NCBI RefSeq assembly: GCF_027460265.1 | Contig: NZ_JAPZBC010000001.1 | Coordinates: 4,161,501-4,225,500, forward strand | DNA from: Streptomyces sp. WMMC940 | GTDB taxonomy: Bacteria > Actinomycetota > Actinomycetes > Streptomycetales > Streptomycetaceae | Direction: 5' to 3' | Length of the DNA stretch: 64,000 nt | Part shown: piece after piece, positions 62,321 through 64,000 of the stretch | How positions within the stretch are numbered: position 1 is the first letter of the stretch | How the letters are laid out: each line of letters opens with the position of its first letter | Translations under genes and position numbers: made by a program | The notes under the pieces: generated by a model | The model's database searches: none | The model's input: only the letters and a program-made list of their open reading frames with translations | What the model was told of the DNA's origin: nothing

Positions 62321-63450
62321 GCACGATCATCGAAAGCGAAGAGCGCACGGCGCTGCGCGCCGCGGTCTCGGCCCTCGGGAAGCGGCACGGCCGCGACCAC
62401 GACCGCGAGGCGCTATGGGCCGAGGCCGCCAAGCTCGGCTATCTCGGGGTCAACCTCCCGGAGGAGTACGGCGGCGGGGGCGGCGGCATGGCCGAGTTGT
62501 CCATCGTGCTCGAGGAGCTCGGCGCCGCCGGCTGCCCCCTGCTGATGATGGTGGTCTCGCCCGCCATCTGCGGCACCGTCATCGCCCGGTTCGGCACCGA
62601 GGAGCAGCGCCGCGCGTGGCTCCCGGGCCTCGCCGACGGCACCCGCACGATGGCGTTCGGCATCACCGAGCCGGACGCGGGTTCCAACTCGCACCGGATC
62701 ACCACGACCGCGCGGCGCACGGAGGGCGGCTGGGTCCTGTCCGGCCGCAAGGTGTTCGTCTCCGGAGTCGACATCGCCGACGCGACGCTGATCGTGGGCC
62801 GCACCGAGGACGCACGGACGGGGAAGCTGAAGCCGTGCCTGTTCGTCGTCCCGCGGGACGCGCCCGGCTTCGGCCGCTCGCGGATCGACATGGAACTGCA
62901 CGCGCAGGAGAAGCAGTTCGAGCTGGTCCTCGACGACGTGGAACTGCCGGAGGACGCGCTGGTCGGCGAGGAGGACGCCGGACTGCTCCAGCTGTTCGCC
63001 GGGCTCAACCCGGAGCGCATCATGACGGCCGCGTTCGCGATCGGCATGGGGCGCTACGCGCTGGCCCGCGCCGTGGAGTACGCGAAGGAGCGGCAGGTCT
63101 GGAAGGCGCCCATCGGTGCCCACCAGGCCATCGCACACCCCCTCGCCCAGGCGCACATCGAGCTGGAACTCGCCCGGCTGATGATGCAGAAGGCCGCGGC
63201 GCTGTACGACGCGGGCGACGACGCGGGCGCCGGCGAGGCCGCCAACATGGCCAAGTACGCGGCGGGAGAAGCCTGTGTGAGGGCCGTCGACCAGTCCGTC
63301 CACACCCTCGGCGGCAACGGGCTCACCCGCGAGTACGGTCTCGCGTCCCTGGTCACCGCCGCCCGGGTCGCCCGGATCGCCCCGGTGAGCCGCGAAATGG
63401 TGCTGAACTTCGTGTCCCACCAGTCCCTGGGTCTCCCCAAGTCGTACTGA
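62317..63450 (+). CDS. Acyl-CoA dehydrogenase
   Basis: 377 residues with the family blocks: GYLGVNLPEEYGGGGGGMAELSIVLEELG, TMAFGITEPDAGSNSHRITTTA (substrate/FAD loop), GWVLSGRKVFVSG and AANMAKYAAGEACVRAVDQSVHTLGGNGLTREYGL. The MCAD-type catalytic Glu position (YEGT) is occupied by RIAPVSRE, while GLNPERIMTAAF supplies Glu233 at the helix-G position used by isovaleryl-CoA dehydrogenase, suggesting a branched-chain substrate. FAD enzyme, cytoplasmic. Start overlaps the previous stop by ATGA. Confidence 0.92.
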   Translation: MSTIIESEERTALRAAVSALGKRHGRDHDREALWAEAAKLGYLGVNLPEEYGGGGGGMAELSIVLEELGAAGCPLLMMVVSPAICGTVIARFGTEEQRRAWLPGLADGTRTMAFGITEPDAGSNSHRITTTARRTEGGWVLSGRKVFVSGVDIADATLIVGRTEDARTGKLKPCLFVVPRDAPGFGRSRIDMELHAQEKQFELVLDDVELPEDALVGEEDAGLLQLFAGLNPERIMTAAFAIGMGRYALARAVEYAKERQVWKAPIGAHQAIAHPLAQAHIELELARLMMQKAAALYDAGDDAGAGEAANMAKYAAGEACVRAVDQSVHTLGGNGLTREYGLASLVTAARVARIAPVSREMVLNFVSHQSLGLPKSY

Positions 63451-63495
63451 CAGGGGCGATTCTGGCGACCACGACACGACCGTGAAGGGGCTGCC

Positions 63496-64000
63496 ATGGT
63501 GATGCACAGCGAGTACGCGGACGTCCCGTCCCTCTCCGTCCCGATCCACGAAGCCGTCCTGGGCCGGGCCGCCGGGTACGGTGACACCGTCGCCCTGATC
63601 GACGGGACCGGCGGCACGACGCTCACGTACGCCCAGCTCGACGCGTACCACCGCAGGCTCGCGGCGGCGTTCGCCGACGCGGGCGTCCGCAAGGGCGACG
63701 TGCTCGCCCTGCACAGCCCCAACACGATCGCCTACCCGACGGTCTTCTACGCCGCCACGCGCGCCGGGGCGTCCGTCACCACCGTCCATCCGCTCTCCAC
63801 GGCGGAGGAGTTCGCCAAGCAGTTGCGCGACTCCTCCGCCCGCTGGATCGTCACCGTCTCCCCGCTGCTCGAAGCGGCGCGGCGCGCGGCGGAACTGGTC
63901 GGCGGGATCGAGGAGATCTTCGTCTGCGACCAGGCCGACGGCCACCGCTCGATCCTCTCCATGCTCGGCTCCACCGCCCCCGAACCCGATGTCGCCATCG
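63496..64000 (+). CDS. AMP-binding acyl-CoA ligase (4-coumarate-CoA ligase-like), 3' truncated
   Basis: The first 168 residues run off the right edge. VPIHEAVLGRAAGYGDTVALID, LTYAQLDAYHRRLAAAFADAGVRKGDVLALHSPNTIAYPTVFYAATRAGASVTTVHPLSTAEEFAKQLRDSSARWIVTV is the opening of the ANL superfamily in the 4CL-like group. The P-loop (TSGTTGxPKG) lies beyond the window. It presumably activates the free acid that the dehydrogenase and carboxylase then process. It starts 45 bp after the dehydrogenase stop. Confidence 0.88.
   Translation, partial: MVMHSEYADVPSLSVPIHEAVLGRAAGYGDTVALIDGTGGTTLTYAQLDAYHRRLAAAFADAGVRKGDVLALHSPNTIAYPTVFYAATRAGASVTTVHPLSTAEEFAKQLRDSSARWIVTVSPLLEAARRAAELVGGIEEIFVCDQADGHRSILSMLGSTAPEPDVAI

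Overview
The window is a very GC-rich actinobacterial chromosome segment and almost certainly Streptomyces. Third codon positions are strongly G/C, GTG (and one TTG) starts are frequent, menaquinone is made by the futalosine route (mqnB/mqnD), and several Streptomyces-typical families occur (DUF3027, DUF2771, DUF2530, DUF4360, Helicase_C_3/WYL protein paired with XPB, MmyB-type regulator). No tRNA, rRNA, CRISPR array or complete insertion sequence was seen. All product names come from reading the sequence; no database search was possible.

Layout. 1-3836: tail of an unknown gene, a CutC-family gene behind a DasR-box-like palindrome, a HelD-family helicase/RNA polymerase remodelling ATPase with a 9-bp repeat in its N-terminus, and a 62-residue ORF. 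4074-13112: GT87 glycosyltransferase, orphan RelE/ParE-like toxin, XPB helicase and its usual partner (Helicase_C_3 protein with WYL-like tail) separated by the N-terminal remnant of a serine recombinase, a membrane protein and a HAD phosphatase. 13222-18915: small membrane protein, cold-shock-domain protein, mqnD-mqnB, DUF2771 lipoprotein, a frameshifted MFS gene and DUF3027.

18999-28647, the most interesting part: an all-minus-strand gene set with an MmyB-type XRE regulator, a metallo-beta-lactamase-fold (lactonase-like) hydrolase, a DHA2 exporter, an AvrD-family protein, two paralogous P-loop NTPases, a KASIII, a dedicated ACP, a HAD-IB phosphatase and an NADPH:quinone-type oxidoreductase. 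It reads like a pathway that joins a beta-ketoacyl-ACP to a phosphorylated small sugar or polyol, giving a syringolide- or butenolide-like lactone (signal or glycolipid). It is analogous in logic to the AfsA/BprA/phosphatase route to gamma-butyrolactones but built on AvrD. The AvrD protein is visibly a tandem duplication of one domain.

29075-45486: sacsin/Hsp90-type ATPase, CtpE-like P-type ATPase flanked by a 91-bp inverted duplication of its own 3' end, DUF2530, NCS2 purine permease, orphan ribbon-helix-helix protein, MarR plus MFS exporter with an obvious operator, ThpR, a 29-residue membrane peptide, aldo/keto reductase, Nudix, CBS protein, MT0933-like antitoxin, SGNH hydrolase and a secreted beta-propeller-like protein. 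45804-55852: DUF4360 secreted protein, serC, a giant FAD/Fe-S oxidoreductase, Uma2 protein, Cof-type HAD, LysR/EamA divergent pair and a tyrosine phosphatase. 56065-64000: a compact acyl-CoA carboxylation/oxidation operon (TIGR03084 protein, AtuA, carboxyltransferase, biotin carboxylase/BCCP, acyl-CoA dehydrogenase, start of an acyl-CoA ligase) behind a perfect 12-bp palindrome.
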